From the NCBI RefSeq assembly GCF_000002235.5, contig NW_022145597.1, forward strand, positions 25,138,923-25,202,922: 64,000 bases of DNA, read 5' to 3'. Source of the stretch: Strongylocentrotus purpuratus (Eukaryota > Echinodermata > Echinoidea > Camarodonta > Strongylocentrotidae). Made by a program: the position numbers and the translations under genes. The notes beneath the pieces are model-generated. The model was not told the origin of the DNA. It saw only the letters and a list, made by a program, of their open reading frames with translations, and did no database searches. Positions 24,301 through 36,300 of this stretch are shown here, piece after piece (the stretch's first letter is position 1; each line of letters starts with the position of its first letter).

Positions 24301-27300
24301 CTCACAATGCAGATGTTCCATACGTGTCAAAGAGAACACCAAAAGACACCCCAACAACCACAAAGGAGCCTCCTGAAATAATTGAATTGAATCGAATTGA
24401 AAACTGAGGTTTATTGATAACAAATCAATGTGACTAAAGAGGCAGTCCTCCTATAGTATTCTCTTATAGTATTCCCTTATAATGTTTTGGATGATACGAA
24501 TTTCCAAAGCACATGCTAATAGCAGGTGGTGCGTACGCGGCATCGTTTAACAATGTTAAATCTGAGATGCATGGCCCTACATGTTATCAGTGTCTGTAAT
24601 ATGGTGTAATATTGAAGCCCTAAACAAAGATTGGCTTCAAAATGATGAAGAAGTGACTGAACAAAACGTTGTTTTTTTTTAATCAGTGACCGGTTTTACC
24701 ATACTCGTTTTCTCCAATAGACTGTAGTGTTATGAAAACTGTTAGGAAAACGCAAAATTTGATTTTGATTTCCAATCATAAATATCTTGATAATCAGACA
24801 TGCGATCGGCTTGTAAAAGTCATGGGTTCCTGACCGACCTAACGGTTTATAATTGTCATTGCAGCATGAGTTAAATCCAGGATTTTGTTTCAGAATCTGA
24901 GACAAGGTTACAGGATCCCTTTAATTACGGAAATCGCTATTTCAGGAAATAGTGGAAATTTTATTTCGGTCTTACCGTAAGCGATAAGACTCAGCCACCC
25001 AATCCTAAGTGCTTTGGAGCCCACGGCAGTCGTACGATACAGGGAAACGCCCTCGATCATGGTCCATGCAAGAGCTGATGTGAACAGGTAGTGTAGTGTC
25101 ACTGTCACGCCCTTACAGAGTGCCTGTCGTAAAACAAAACAAAAAGAATATGTTTACACTTCTATTCGAGAATGGATGTTTTCTGTTCACTGAAAGGACC
25201 TTAAAACAATTTAAGTCGTCTGTCCGAACTGAATTAAGGTCTTAGAAATGCACACTCCCACCAAACACAGATTGATTCCTAAAGATAGAGTCCAATAAAT
25301 ATTATCGACATAGAATAGCTGCTTCATTTAAGTCTTAAAATTGAGATTTTTGGAAGCGTTGAAAAATGTCTCCGCCGGGAATCACCTCCGGGTCCTAGGC
25401 TTAGAACGGCAATGCCTTAATCGCTATGCTACAGAAATTGGCTAGAGATTTCGATGAGATTTTCAATTGCCCGATTGGCAAATCTTCAGCTCTTTATCAA
25501 TTCCTTTCGCATTTGTGATTTTCTTTAGATCTTGAGGTGATCATGATGGTTGTGAGAAAAAAGGGGATATATATACTCACCCTATTTTCTGTTGCCTCAG
25601 CCAAGGTGAGAAAAATAATCTGTCCAAGGGCCGTGCATATTGCCAGGTTCATGTGAATCTGAATCTTCAGCATCTTGCAGGCTCTGTAACAAACCGTTAG
25701 AAATTGTATTGAGGGGTGGAGGGGAAACGCCTGAAGAGCTGCGATACCCCCACCCTATTTAAATCATATTATCAGGACATTTTAAAACTGTTTAATGTTG
25801 ATTAGTTCTCTAGTTTCATAAGTTCTTTGTTTCCACAGATTTGTTTTTCTACCTGTTAACAGAAATATGATCACAAAGGCGTTCCGAATCGACTGCAGGC
25901 AATTTCATTGGCGTTGAGGACCACCTTTGTTATGAGGGAAGAGTGAAATGGCATATTACGTAATCCGATCATTATTTATATCATATACAACTAACACCAA
26001 GAACGTATCTTGTATACTCTTTTGGTGGTTCACAGTCCAGAGACTTATTATCCACAATACCGCACCACCTCTACTGAAACGGAGGTGCGCAGGGCCAGCT
26101 GAACAAGTCTTCAATATGCACTATAGGCATTGTGTATGGCGAATACATAACGCGCCAGCCGACCCTGAGCAGCCAAGGTGAGCTCGAACATTACTGCGGA
26201 ACGCCCTAATAAAACACTCACCCAGTTACACAGTATATGAATACAGCAAGAACCAAAGAGGCGATAGAAATGCCACCAAGGATGTAAGACAGGTAGCTCT
26301 GTACCTGGGCATTGACTCCTTCAGGCGGCTACATGTAAAATAATTATCATAATAATAATAATAATAAACAAAAACAAAGATAAGAAATGTAATAATAAGA
26401 ATTAAGGGCGATAATAAATAGTTACATTTCATTGGGCACATATTAAAGATAAACTCCAGTACTGGTAAAAAAAAAATAATAATTCTCACAGAATCAAACG
26501 AAACTTACACTGAATGTTCAAGATTACAAATAAATGACATGTGCCAAACAATTTTGAAAGAAAATGTATACTGGCTGAGTAATGAACATAGAAAGACAAG
26601 GAAATCAAGGTAGTACTAGCCCCGACACCATGAGTGTTGTCCCATATATAGCTTTCTATGTTAGTGCTTGTTACTTTACCAAGACTCGGTCAAATTTATT
26701 ATGATTTTGATGACTCCAGAACCTTGCAGTGCACACCAATACTTACATGCTACATGATCAACTGTTTCTGATCCTTTCCACACCTTTTCTTTCACAATGA
26801 TATCGCATTACCAGTACTAAAGTTTATCTTTAATCCCAGGGCATACTCGTAGTGCCTACTTAGTAAGCCCTATCATTGTTACCCTTCATGGCATAAGACC
26901 AGCTGCCCAAGGGCGCTCACGCCTTTCGAAAGGGAACAAATTCCTACCATCTACCAATTTACTACACCAGGGAGGTGTTTCACAAATATCCTAAGTCGAA
27001 CTTATCTCTAAGTTGGACTTAAAAGTTATGGAAAGCCATTAGCATCCTTGAAAATATTTTGTAAAAGTTATTTTAAAAGGCATAATATGTTGATTCAAAT
27101 AATTCGTATTTTTTATTATCATGGGAGATTTCATGTTCTTGATGTAGAATTTATGGAAAGTCTAAAATACTTGATTTTTCGCTTTTGAATATATTTTATT
27201 TTAAGGCTACAAATGGCTCTCCATAACTTTTAAGTTCAACTTAGAGTTAAGTTCGACTTAGAATCTTTGTGAAACACCCCCAGGGTTGAGAGTTTATAAT

Positions 27301-30300
27301 GTGGATTAATGTCTTGCAAGAACATTAGTCCAGTAGCGGAACCCGAACAGCGAACCATGTGATCCAAGGTCCAAAGCCAAAGAAAATGAAAACAAAAACA
27401 AAACAATAAAGGTATCTTCAATATATGCAAATATTGTTATTAATAATAATTACAATAGTAGTGATCATAATAATGATGATAATGATAATGATAGTAGTAA
27501 TGATAATAATAATAATTGTAATAATATTATAGACGAGAAACTCCCTCCTAGCGCTCCACAAGTATATCCCCCGGTTTTCGCATTGAGGTGAGAAACTTCA
27601 GGACAATTCGATCTAATTTAAAATCCAATCTATCTTAAGGCATTGCTTGCTAAAACCTTTGGATTCTTTATAAAGCCCTTAAAAACTCTGTATAGAGCCT
27701 ATGGAAATAAAAGATTTCAATACTCAAAAAGTATACATTCAATGCGAATGAAGACATTTCGGAGTTTGACGGCGTTTCTATGTGGTTTGCGAAAGATTTA
27801 TTCTATCACACAAAACGGTAACCAATCAGTCATTAAAGGGATCCGGTAACTTTGTCTCAGATTCTGAAACAAAATTCTGGATTTAGCTCATGATGCAATG
27901 ATAATTATAAACCTTTAGGTCAGTCAGGAACCCCATGACTTTTACAAGCCGATCGCCTGTCTGATTATCAAGATATTTATGATTGGAATTACAAATTTTG
28001 AAAACCGTTCGCCTGACGGTTTTCATAACACTACAGTCTATTGGGGAAAACGAGTATGGTAAAACCGGTCACTCAAAGATTTTTACTTTTTTGAGGCACT
28101 TCTTGATCATTTTGAAGCGCAATTTTTTTAGGGCTTCAATATTACACCATATCACAGACACTGATAACAGGTAGGGCGGTGTATCTCAGATTTAACATTG
28201 TTAAACGATCCCTTTAACTGCTCTCACGTGTGTACAATTCTTGGTGAAGCTGGTCAACAGGTGTTCGTTCCGTATGCCACTTAAACCCGACTCGCGGGAG
28301 ACAAACTCAATTAGCCCGGGATGCATCGCTTTCCTACTATGTGTTGGATATACAAAATTGACACGGACAAATCAGATCAGCAGACGTTTATTTTGACCGA
28401 CGTAAGAGAAAATCAATGATCCATTCGATTAACCATCAACCATCCGGTCCTTCAATTTGTCCATTAGTTATTCAATGAATTCCATAAAGGAAGCCAATAT
28501 CACCCCCCCCCCCCCCCCCCACCAAAAAAATGAATCTATAAATGAGAAATTAAAGATTTGTTCTATTTGTAAAACATTTCCTGCCATATTTTTTCTACAC
28601 TCGAATTGCATGACCAGAACTCAACTTTATCTTTAAGCAAATAATGCAACAACTGATGACTTACCTTTAGAGAGAGCAGAACAGCGAAGCTAGTCAGATG
28701 ACTGCTGTTGCACACAACCGAATCAGAGGCGACAGAGACGACCTGGACTCCATCAGTTGACCAAACACTATCGCACAAAAATATTTAACAAAATCATACA
28801 TAAGCGTACAATAAATACATGTATATAATTCAACAAAACACTCTTGATAACATGTAGAACCGTATGTTGCATCAATATGAGTGTTATAAATCTCAGAAAT
28901 ATAATATACATTGAATGTTGGGGCAAGCAACATGATTTCAAATATTATGATGTAACTCTTATTGTACTTCTCAGTGTTGGATCAGACGTGTATATTAAAA
29001 TCGTCTTCCAAAAGATCTTAATGATTATGATTACAAATGAATTTTCGCGATGCACATGTAGAAAAGAATCCCCCCCCCCCCCAAAACAAAAACAAAATGT
29101 ATATACATACTTCAATTATAATTCAAGCCTCCTGTTTGTAATGCAATTTAGCCAATTTGTTTATGGTTACAGCTCATAATTTCGACGTATCATTACGTCT
29201 TACGAAAATGCTCAAATGCATTGCAAATCGGGCACGTGACTCGTCATTTCAGTCCATATATAAAAATTAGAATCGCGTCTGATTACCTGTCGGTGACCTG
29301 GTAAGCACAGTACACACCATTGGAACCGTCCTGTAGAAAAATATTTGAAAATATAAAAAGCACAAAAAAGGGAAACGTAACAACTTTTTAACTTCGGGCT
29401 TATTGTCCATGTTACCAGGTAAGGTGGATAAATCAAAGTACATTATGGAGTATAGATGGACTGTTCCGCTTTAAGGAGCTGACACTTAATCATATGTTAA
29501 TGTAATTAAGCAAGGTTTGATATACAAAAATAAATGAAAAAAGACTAGATAAAGATGATAATAGTAGTACAAGCAGCAGCAGCAGCAACCGTATTAGGAG
29601 TAGAAGTACTAGCAATAATAATAATGATCATAATAATATTAATGCTAATCATGATAACAACATCAAGAATATAATAATATGATATATTAACAATAATAAT
29701 TATTATGTTAAAGATGGTGATGATCGTGCTCATTTTTAGAATGATGAAAATGTATAACTAAAAAGGGTAGAAATCATCTTAAAATACTAGATCTTCATTT
29801 GAGAAGGCTTCCATGCATCGTTGACACCTACTTTATCTTACTTTTCATCATGCCTATAAGTCTGATTTTTGCTCGACAAGTATTTTGAAGGAGTTGAAAA
29901 GTACTTGATAACGAATCATGTAACTATTGTTATACAAATTTTACGTAATGGTCAATATTTGGCATGTCTCTGGTCAATCGGCATTATTCAGCAATCCGAT
30001 TAGTCAGTGTAATGTCATTTTTTTTGTTCTTTCTGGTATCGGTCTCGATTACCCTCCTTCGCGATGTTTTGTAGAAAGTGGAGAGCCCTGTGTCTGCGCA
30101 CCTAACATTTCTCTCGAAATTAATTTTCTATTGTATTCCTCTTGTCCTGGATTTCATTTCATTCCTTATGTTGCAGGGAGTATATGTTTTTTTATTTTGT
30201 GGATTCGCCACAGAACAATATAATTTTCAAAAGAAAAGGCGGCCTTGTCATTTTGAAATCGCAAGACAAAGATTCCCATGTCTACGCACGCATTCACTCT

Positions 30301-33300
30301 TCATTTAGAAAAATTGGTCCAATCTTGCTAATAGTCAAATGCACTGTACATGAGTTTGTGGTCCCCAATGTTTAGCTGTTATTAGTCATATTTCGAATAT
30401 AAGGGCATTTGAAGAGCCATTCTTTTCAGGTGACTTTTTAATTCTATTATGCTTTTTTCAATACTAACAAAGAACATGTACAAAGAATTAAAAAGCCCGC
30501 GAAATGTTTTTCGCTTTTTACAAAACTGAACCTTCCCTTTAACCAAGTAGCTATAGTGTTGCCTCACCGTTGGGGGAAAACCTTCGGTAGACTCCACCAT
30601 GAAGATTATTTGCACAGAACCATTGGAGAGATTGATGGTCGTGTTGCCGTCAATGAGTTCGATCTTGATCACTGAGCTGATGATGCTGACAATGTTATTC
30701 TCGTCAGCGTTGTCCGAGAGCTCGACACTTTCCGCGCCACCTGGGAAGTCCTCTCGTTCTGTGTAGGCGTAGTGGACGGTCACTGTTCGGTAGAGATGAG
30801 ACAGAGAGGGAGAGTATCACACACCGCGTATCAAGATTCTAGACCTCTGATTATGAAAAACTGCAGACATGAAGTTGACCATTGCCAGCTAGCCGGTATG
30901 AGCGAAAGATATTGACTGAGCATATATCTGCGCAAGCGTACAGTGCAAGGACACAAACGATGCACAGGAAGTTAACAATAGATACGCGAACTGCCCTGCT
31001 TAGAAATTAACACATATTGTCATGCACATTTTGTCAAAATATCCTTTTTATGAATCTTCATGCCGGATGCGGTAAAAAAATACAGACAACCTTTTTTCGA
31101 GTCACGGTTAAAAGTATAGCCTATCGGTGATCTCGAGTCAACTCTATGCCCTTCGACATCGTCTCGGGGCAGAGTACAGTTTTGAGATCACCATACCAAT
31201 CGTTTCAACCAATATCCCTCAAAGCATACAATATTTGTAAATGTTGATACGTTAGTATTACTGTCAAAGCGACTCTAATCGATCGATTCTAGGCCGTTCG
31301 AGGTCATTAAACCATCTCACAACTTCAGTGTAATAATAATAATAATAATGATAATAATAGGCATTTGAATAGCGCCGTCTATCTAGAAATTATATTCCTA
31401 GGCGCACTTATTATTACCCCCAGCTTGAGCCTCGCTGCCATTACAGCGCTCCAGCATTTCAAGGAACTAATTCCTGCCAGGTACCCATTGACCTCACCTG
31501 GGTCGAGTGTGGCAAATGAAGATTAATGACTTGCCAAACGACATTAGTGCCGTGTCGAGGATCGAACTAGGACCCTTGAATTTTAAGTCATGTGCTTAAA
31601 CCACTCGACTACGACACTTCTATACCCCTTGATTTACAGCACACGATTTGGTAGGTAATAATAATGGACGCTTCTACACTTAAATCCGTGCGAAGAAATT
31701 GCGAAGAAATTATATTTGTTCATGCACCTACCATTTCTATCATTCACTGAACCGAATTTGAACGTGAAGGTTGAGCCGCAGTGCTGGTTTCCAAACGAAA
31801 GGTCCCCATGAGCTTCCTTAGACACCGCGCTGCCACAGCCCTATGTAAAAAAAAAATAGTTAAGATAAAAGCCAGTGGGGAATCTATGGGGTCTCAGGGC
31901 ACAAAAGCACCTTCTTGATTTCGATACTTTTACAATGCAGCTCGAATTCGTCTCGGTGGCACGGTACAAATTTGACATAACCCTGGGCAATAGTTGTTAT
32001 CATGTACCTCAAAGCAGTCGATATTTGTATTTTTACCCGTGTAGTCGGTTGCGCCGATGATGATAACATACTAGTAGTATGATCAGGTTCTGTTGATGGT
32101 GACGAATAAGTATAAGCTGGTGTTGTATGATCCGGTGTTGATATTTTTGTAGCTTGGTCCGATGTTTGTGATATTGTTGTGGGAATGGTTGTTGTTGTTG
32201 ATGGTTGTGTTGTAGCATGGTCGGTGGTTGGCCGTTGTGGTGTCGTACCTACCGTCGCATCGGCAACTGACGTTGTTGTAGTATGTTCCCCTGTTAAAGT
32301 GTCTGTAGTAGGGTCCTGTAGTGACAGAAAAATTTGGGGTAAAGCAATGGGTGGTATTCTCATAAGTTAAGCCGGGACTAAGTCCAGACTAAACAAGAAT
32401 TTTAGTTCACACTTCTATGGAATGGTTGGTTTCATCATGGCTAGTAACTCCATGGTTTCATCTTCCTCCTTCAATATTCATGACAAATATAATCTACCAA
32501 AGACTTTGTTGAAATTCAGTTTATACTGATATTATCTTTTTTTTTCCCCATTTCATTGCAAAATTATTTTTTTGGACACTTTTCATCGCAGGATTAAAAT
32601 AATCTGTACAGGGTAAATGAGTTGACAGAAGGCACTACATACAAGTGCGGACTGTGTTAAGCCAGGCTTAACTTAGTACGCGCTATCGGAAAACAACCCA
32701 ATAATGTTGATAAGAAATGCATGGTAAGATCAAATATGATATTAGATAGCTTAAACAATTGGTCCAGAGCTCGTCACGTGATATCACTTGTGAGGGTCCC
32801 AATTGTTATATTTTCCCAGCCGGTCATTTTTTATTGTTATATTAACCAGCTGGTGAAATGTATATATTTTTAAACAATGCATGTCGCCCTCTTGAGGAAG
32901 TTATGTCACCAATTACACACATTACACCATTAGGCCTAAAATAAAAACTTGTTGTATTGCCCTTTGGGTGCCAAAACATGGGTCGGTCAGTCGGAAATTT
33001 TTTATTTTTTTTAAACTTTTTTTTGTCGCCCTCTTTTGGCCGATATTTTTCAGATTTGAATGTTTTTTGTTTTTTTGTTTTTTTCCCACCTTCTTTTGGC
33101 TGATACTTCTCGGTTTTTAATGCTTTAATAAATGTGTTTCAGCGTCATCGTTCCATTGATATTTTTTTCACCTCATAATTATCCAAGGTTTGCACGAGTA
33201 AGAATTTTGGAATAATTTGATTCTATGTATTTATATCCCATTTAAACAAACAAAATACATATTTTTTTTATTCATTGATAAAAAAAAAAATCTAAAAAAC

Positions 33301-36300
33301 TTTTTTTAAATGCCGACCGTAGATTTTCAGATTTTTGGGTCGGTCGCAAAGGGAAATACAATAAGTTTTTATTTTAGGCCTTACCGAGGGTCATTTTTTT
33401 GGGGGGGTCAATATTTTTTTTCTCGAATCTTTTTTTCCCATGAAATGATATTTTCCACATTTTATTTTTTCCCAAAGAATGCTTTTTGGGGTAAGATTTT
33501 TTTTTTTTTTTTTAATTTTTTTTATTTCTCCCTTGAATTAATTTTTCCAAAATTTGGTTTTCTCCAAAAAATGTTTTTATTTTTAAAGGTAAAGACCAGT
33601 ATTGGAAACGCCCCAATTTCAAAAAATGAAATGGAAGCTCTTATTTCCAATCATGTGAAAAATTATGTTTTGAATAATACATGACGATAACAAATTTACC
33701 GGGAAACCGCCTACTAATTAGTTTATCTATTGGGATGTGTGAGATAAAAACACACGTGTCGCGCACGTGTGCGTAGTCCCATATACATTTTTCTTTGTAC
33801 AGTGCTTGTAAATTTATGAAGACTGGGCCAAATTTCTTATCATTTTGATGATTCCTGAACCTTGCAGTACATCTATGCTAGATGATCAACCTTTTCTGAT
33901 CGATTTCACAACGATTCTTTCACAATGCAATCGCATGCATGACCATAACTGGTCTTAATATTTTAAGGATTTTTTTTTTTCTTGAATTATCTCGAGTCGT
34001 GGAATCGATCAGAAAAGGTTGATCATCTAGCATATAAGTATTGGTGTGTACTGCAAGGTTTTGCATGGAATCATCAAAATGATAAGAAATTTGGCCCAGT
34101 CTTGATAAAGTTACAAGCACTGTACACCTCTGTAAATCTCTCCCACTCTTAGTTACAGTGTATTTGCAAACGTTACTCCTTACCTTTCAGTTGTACTCTC
34201 GTTTTTTCACCACCTGCACTTGTTCCGTTTACCGCTTATTGCTTACTTTAGTCCTTCTTTCACATGATTTCAGTGCTATTTCATGCTATTTAATTCAGAT
34301 TTCTTTCTAAATTATGTTCCCATATGTTGCTATAAGCTATATTTCTCGTATTTATTCTGATTTATTTTACAAATTCAATATATCATGTTATGCTATGTTA
34401 TTACATTGTGTTATCAATTTTGTTTGTAAACTTTTGTAATTCGGCTAAACGCCGCGATGAAAGTTTTATTTGAAATAAACCATTTTGAATTGAATTGAAT
34501 TGAATACACAGAAAGATGGGACTACGTGATATCTATCCAGGCCGGATCGATATGATAATTTACCAAATATATCAATTATATCTAATTTGTATCATCACGT
34601 ATTAGTCAAAACATATTCTTTCACATGATTGGTAATAAGAGCTTCTATTTCATTTTTTGAGAGGGGGGGGGGTTCCAAAACTGGTCTATACCTTAAAAGG
34701 CCCACTGCACTACTTGTAGCTACTTGCGCCCTCTATATAACAAACGATGCCTAATCGGTGACCATTGGTCCCCCATGATCCTCTTTTTCTTATGTTAACT
34801 GAGAGCTGAGTTGATGAGATAACCACCTGTCCAGTGACCTTGCAGGGCAGTCTAATCCCTCCTGTAAACTACGGCAGATAAGCTTTAAGTGTACCACTCA
34901 CTATAACAACAAATTGGTTACAGCTTGGATTTATACGGCTTTATATGCACAATACGGGGCACTATGGTAGCAAAATTATTGTCAATGTTCCCCCGGGAGT
35001 GGAGATTGTGCACACATTATGTGCGGGCAAGCACTGAATCCAATAACCGGGGTATTAGTATATTTGTAAAGCGCTTAGAGACATTTGTATTAAGCACTAT
35101 ATAAAAATCAAATATATATATATATCTATAGGAATTTTGGCGTCTGGTGCATACATTCAAACTCTCCAGATGTTGCATGTTGCTCCCTTTCAAGTGCCGC
35201 CCGGCGCAAGTGACCCCTACCACCCCCGCGTAGATACATTACTGGTGTTTGACTATTTTGATTCACTTCCAATGTGAAATAAACGAGTTTGTATTATTTA
35301 CTGATATTTAGAAGGTAATATTTACTGGCGAAGTGCTGGTTGTAGGATCAGTCGTCGTTTGCTGTAATGTACTTGTGACAGGTGCATTGGCGGTAGTAGT
35401 ATTGGGACTGTCTGTTGTTGGTAAGACGATTGACGTCGTTCGTTCATTATCGTTGCAAGGAGAAGCCGATAAGGTCGATTCGTCAGGCGGTTGGGTTAAT
35501 GTAGGACTCGTGGTGTGTATATAAAATCTGTCACAACTTAGGTAAAGATTGTCCAAGAACCAATTTTCAATACCGAATTCAGCACGGAATGAGCTTTCTG
35601 TTCGAAATAATTATAAAAATTAAAAATTAAAACACAAGTACTATATCAAATGTAGGGTTTCCTGTCCATCATCACGTCCACCAACATTAACATTTTCTTT
35701 AACTTTTGTTCGATACTAATGTCATAGAAAAGTGTATAACGGACTTACCATTTCGAAAAAAAATGAGTAATGAGCATTCAAATTCGCACCGGATAGACGG
35801 CAGTCGGAATTTAAGCATTCGATTTATTGATTAGGCATTCCCTTGAAATTTGTGCGATGTTGTTCATCTATGTTATAATGTTGAGTGGTCCATCGGAATT
35901 CTTAGACGTACTTGAAATTTCTGTTTAAAAGTTTTGCACGAAGAAAAGAATTTAAAATGTGATTCGTTAGCTTGTAGCTGTCAATAACAGCCATCGGAGA
36001 AGGGGTCACTGTGCTCTTTGTGGCTTGTCGTGTAAGTTACCATGATAAAACAATTGACAATGAGGAATAATGGGGAAATGAAAATGTAAAGAACGGTATT
36101 ACGACCACTGACTAAAATTATTTATGGTGGGGATCAAAATAAAATACCCATCCCACTGGAAACATATTTTATTATGAAAGATTATACAAATGAACTATAT
36201 AAGGAACATTTTGTTAAGGGTAAAGAAAAACGGTAGGAGGAAAATTCTCACAAGAAAATAAAAGAATAGATACAGAAGAACACGTATGAGAAAAAAATAA

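Larger units (their letters stand above)
12405..25263. repeat. Segmental duplication, copy 1
   Basis: Collinear with 51200-64000 in direct orientation. The offset is 38.8 kb at the signal-peptide exon, about 39.07 kb at the last exons and about 38.74 kb at the right end, reflecting copy-specific insertions. The block holds the first exon of gene A, an intergenic stretch and the 3' exons of gene B. The right edge is set by the end of the window, so the true duplication may be longer. Confidence 0.9.
33587..34692. mobile_element. TTAA-type element with nested insertions
   Basis: Outer inverted ends AGGTAAAGACCAGTATTGG (33587) and CCAAAACTGGTCTATACC (34692), next to TTAA on each side; inner sub-terminal halves match (AATGAAATGGAAGCTCTTAT and its reverse near 34650). 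The interior is replaced by a foldback element (33797-34125) and a LINE tail (34200-34504). Confidence 0.55.

Noticed and set aside
35735-35800. Extra exon ending at the GTAAGT near 35755 (minus)
   Set aside because: No acceptor or open frame of matching phase; the exon 3-to-4 join is already in phase.
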